NCBI RefSeq assembly: GCF_051014685.1
Contig: NW_027478775.1
Span: forward strand, 310,001 to 374,000
Source: Ptiloglossa arizonensis
Lineage: Eukaryota > Arthropoda > Insecta > Hymenoptera > Colletidae
Direction: 5' to 3'
Length of the DNA: 64,000 bases
Shown: positions 61,301 to 64,000 of the stretch, piece by piece
How positions within the stretch are numbered: the first letter of the stretch is position 1
Layout of the letters: every line of letters begins with the position of its first letter
Translations under genes and position numbers: made by a program
Notes under the pieces: model-generated
Databases searched by the model: none
Told to the model about the DNA's origin: nothing
The model's input: the letters and a program-made list of their open reading frames with translations, nothing else

Positions 61301-63303
61301 TTACGTTATTCGTTATATGTTATACGTTATACGATGTGCGTTATACGTTATACGTTATACGTTATACGTTATACGTTATACGTTATACGTTATACGTGAT
61401 ACGTTATACGTTATACGTTATACGTTATACGTTATACGTTATACGTTCTACGTTATACGTTATACGTTGTACGTTATACGTTGTACGTTATACGTTGTAC
61501 GTTATACGTTGTACGTTATACGTTGTACGTTATACGTTGTACGTTATACGTTATACGTTATACGTTATACGTTATACGTTATACGATATACGTTATACGT
61601 TATACGTTATACGTTATACGTTATACGTTGTACGTTATACGTTATACGTTATACGTTATACGTTATACGTTATACGTTATACGTTGTACGTTGTACGTTG
61701 TACGTTATACGTTATACGTTATACGTTATACGTTATACGTTAGACGTTATACGTTATACGTTATACGTTATACGTTATACGTTATACGTTATACGTTATA
61801 CGTTATACGTTATACGTTATACGTCATGCGTTATACGTTTTACGTTATTCGTTATACGTTATCCGTTACACGTTATACGTTATACGTTATACGTTATACG
61901 TTATACGTTATACGTTATACGTTATACGTTATACGTTATACGTTATACGTTATACGTTATACGTTATACGTTATACGTTATACGTTATACGTTATACGTT
62001 ATACGTCATACGTTATACGTCATTCGTAATACGTTATACGTGATACGTTATACGTTGTACGTTATACGTTATACGTCATACGTTATACGTTATACGTTAT
62101 ACGTTATACGTTATACGTTATACGTTGTACGTTATACGTTATACGTTATACGTTATACGTTATACGTTATTCGTTATACGTTATACGTTATACATTAGAT
62201 GTTTTACGTTATACGTTATACGTTATACGTTATACGTTATACGTTATACGTTATACGTTATACGTTATACGTTATACGTTATACGTTATACGTTATACGT
62301 TATACGTTATACGTTATACGTTATACGTTATACGTTATACGTTATACGTTATACGTTATACGTTATACGTTATACGTTGTACGTTATACGTTGTACGTTA
62401 TACGTTATACGTTATACGTTATTCGTAATACGTTATACGTGATACGTTATACGTTGTACGTTATACGTTATACGTTATACGTTATACGTTGTACGTTGTA
62501 CGTTGTACGTTATACGTTATACGTTATACGTTATACGTTATACGTTATACGTTATACGTTATACGTTATACGTTATACGTTATACGTTATACGTTATACG
62601 TTATACGTTATACGTTATACGTTGTACGTTATACGTTATACGTTATACGTTATTCGTTATACGTTATACGTTATACATTACATGTTATACGTTATACGTT
62701 ATACGTTATACGTTATACGTTATACGTTATACGTTATACTTTATACGTTATACGTTATACGTTATACGTTATGCGTTATACGTTATACGTTATACGTTAC
62801 ACGTTATACGTTATACGTTATACGATATACGTTATACGTTATACGTTGTACGCTATACGTTATACTTTATACGTTATAGGTGTTACGTTATACGTTATAC
62901 GTTATACGTTATTCGTAATACGTTATACGTGATACGTTATACGTTATACGTTGTACGTTATACGTTATACGTTATACGTTACACATTATACGTTATACGT
63001 TATACATTACATGTTATACGTTATACGTTATACGTTATACGTTATACGTTATACGTCATAGGTTATACGTTATATGTTATACGTTATACGTTATACGTTA
63101 TACGTTATACGTTATACGTTATACGTTATACGTTATACGTTATACGTTGTACGTTATACGTTATACGTTATACGTTATACATTATATGTTATACGTTATA
63201 CATTACATGTTATACGTTATACGTTATACGTTATACGTCATACGTTATACGTTATAGGTGTTACGTTATACGTTATACGTTATACGTTATACGTTATTCG
63301 TAA
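58361..63303. repeat. Higher-order block X3
   Basis: Copy of X2, with the same opening TTATTCG-TGATACG landmark and the same order of ACATTACATG, TTATACT, ATGTGCG and TTAGATG groups. Differences include a doubled TTATTCG-TAATACG-TGATACG group near 59,900-59,980 and GTGCG in place of ATGCG at 60,328. There is also a patch near 63.08-63.24 kb where X2's TTACACG-TAATACG units are replaced by TTGTACG, ACATTATATG and ACATTACATG units. Confidence 0.8.
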
Positions 63304-64000
63304 TACGTTATACGTGATACGTTATACGTTGTACGTTATACGTTATACGTTATACGTTATACATTATATGTTATACGTTATACATTACATGTTATACGTT
63401 ATACGTTATACGTTATACGTTATACGTTATACGTTATACGTCATACGTTATACGTTATACGTTATACGTTATACGTTATACGTTATACGTTATACGTTAT
63501 ACGTTATACGTTATACGTTATACGTTATACGTTATACGTTATACGTTATACGTTATACGTTATACGTTATGCGTCATGCGTTATACGTTTTACGTTATTC
63601 GTTATACGTTATCCGTTACACGTTATACGTTATACGTTATACGTTATACGTTATACGTTATACGTTATACGTTATACGTTATACGTTATACGTTATACGT
63701 TATGCGTTATACGTTATACGTTATACGTTATGCGTTTTACGTTATTCGTTATATGTTATACGTTATACGATGTGCGTTATACGTTATACGTTATACGTTA
63801 TACGTTATACGTTATACGTTATACGTTATACGTTATACGTTATACGTTATACGTTATACGTTATACGTTATACGTTATACGTTATACGTTATACGTTATA
63901 CGTTATACGTTGTACGTTATACGTTGTACGTTATACGTTGTACGATATACGTTGTACGTTATACGTTGTACGTTATACGTTGTACGTTATACGTTGTACG
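63304..64000. repeat. Higher-order block Y4, cut by window end
   Basis: Matches the start of Y3 with a constant shift of 7,805 bases (55,509/63,314; 55,965/63,770; 56,105/63,910). It includes the rare CGATATACG unit inside the dimer array (56,138/63,943), which Y1 and Y2 lack. Y4 is therefore closest to Y3. The dimer array at its right end is truncated by the window. Confidence 0.82.

Larger units (their letters stand above)
17261..63620 (+). repeat. TCATGCG / TTTTACG / TTATCCG variant module, many copies
   Basis: The order is TCATGCG, standard unit, TTTTACG, TTATTCG, standard unit, TTATCCG, TTACACG, mostly in phase with no indel. Clear copies begin at 17261, 19691, 24871, 29127, 38283, 40397, 45374, 55769, 60208 and 61166, among others. 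In three places the first 21 bases are doubled (42385 and 42406; 49483 and 49504; 57890 and 57911). That shows a small tandem duplication was copied along with its surrounding block. Confidence 0.85.
32188..63776 (+). repeat. ATGTGCG-ending 47-bp variant module, 16 copies
   Basis: The module reads, in seven-base steps, ATGCGTT, TTACGTT, ATTCGTT, ATATGTT, ATACGTT, then ATACG and ATGTGCG. The ATGTGCG unit starts at 32228, 33831, 34783, 38451, 40565, 42770, 44177, 45542, 47670, 49868, 52689, 53641, 55965, 60368, 61334 and 63770. The copy at 60,328 begins GTGCG instead of ATGCG. Six or so changes from the consensus in a fixed order, repeated 16 times and never seen before 32.19 kb, make it the best single marker of dialect B2. 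Whether it binds a protein is unknown; it may simply have been carried along by block duplication. Confidence 0.9.
1..64000 (+). repeat. Satellite array of 7-bp unit TTATACG, whole window
   Basis: The window is a head-to-tail array of TTATACG, always in the same orientation; no CGTATAA-oriented segment appears on the + strand. Most units are exact. Variants are mostly one-base substitutions such as TTGTACG, TTATGCG, TTATTCG, TTACACG, TCATACG, TGATACG, TAATACG, TTAAACG and TTATAGG. Each consensus unit carries one CpG inside the palindrome ACGT. Long homogeneous arrays with higher-order structure are typical of eukaryotic satellite heterochromatin; the chromosomal location and species cannot be read from the sequence. 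No stretch of non-repeat sequence was found, so the array is truncated by both window edges. I do not recognise this heptamer as a named satellite. Confidence 0.98.
32188..64000. repeat. Dialect B2 domain of the heptamer array
   Basis: This domain starts with the first ATGTGCG-ending module and continues to the window edge. It keeps the B1 groups (ACATTACATG; TTATAGG-TGTTACG; TCATGCG then TTTTACG then TTATTCG then TTATCCG-TTACACG). It adds the ATGTGCG module, long 14-base dimer arrays and the TTAGATG variant of the ACATTACATG group (ACATTAGATG at 32,498, 35,788, 37,146, 54,506 and 62,192). It resolves into alternating X and Y blocks, listed separately. Confidence 0.8.

Noticed and set aside
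1..64000. CRISPR array
   Set aside because: There are no alternating repeats and unique spacers, no cas genes, and the spacer-like stretches are the same 7-base unit.
1..64000. Telomere
   Set aside because: The unit has no G-run and does not match the common telomere motifs. The array is full of variants and higher-order blocks, unlike telomerase-made repeats. A telomere-associated satellite remains possible.
1..64000. TATA boxes or bacterial -10 elements (TATACG, TATAAG and similar)
   Set aside because: The TATA-like hexamers are part of the repeat and occur every seven bases with no gene downstream, so they carry no promoter information.
1..64000. Hairpins or terminators from the ACGT and TATA palindromes
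   Set aside because: The palindromes are four bases long within the unit. The array is direct, not inverted, so no long stem or T-run terminator forms.

Overview
The whole 64,000-base window is one tandem array of a seven-base unit, TTATACG read on the + strand (equally ACGTTAT), with no break, inversion or inserted unique sequence. That is about 9,140 units at roughly 29% G+C. I find no protein-coding gene, tRNA, rRNA, transposon, CRISPR array, origin or promoter. It is eukaryotic-style satellite DNA (centromeric, pericentromeric, subtelomeric or sex-chromosome heterochromatin). The sequence does not reveal the species. The unit is not one of the common telomere repeats (TTAGGG, TTTAGGG, TTAGG), and none of those occur.

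Long open frames on the + strand follow from arithmetic. Three units are 21 bases, or seven codons, and this reads as the same peptide heptad (T-L-Y-V-I-R-Y) in all three + frames with no stop. The - strand meets TAA every seven codons in every frame. The apparent ORFs therefore start and stop only where variant units make ATG or a stop codon, and none should be annotated as a gene.

The information lies in variant units and their order. Three variant dialects are visible. Dialect A (about 0.77-14.13 kb) carries TTATATG/TAATATG pairs and a TTATAGG/TCATACC module. Dialect B1 (14.13-32.19 kb, and also the first 0.77 kb) carries TTACATG modules, often followed by TTTTACG, and a TTATAGG/TGTTACG module. 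Dialect B2 (32.19 kb to the end) adds a module ending in ATGTGCG (16 copies) and 14-base dimer arrays of TTGTACG + TTATACG.

These variants define nested higher-order repeats. In A there is a 1,484-base tandem duplication (1,131-3,718) and a 3.6/3.7-kb tandem duplication (3,961-11,282). In B1 there is a 4.2-4.4-kb tandem duplication (about 20.9-29.2 kb) with a nested period near 1.8 kb. In B2 the order is X-Y-Y-X-Y-X-Y (33.3-64.0 kb), with X about 5 kb and Y about 3-7 kb. Shifts between copies are multiples of seven. I detect only one change of 7-base phase in the window, an 8-base unit at 18,276-18,283. The array continues past both edges.
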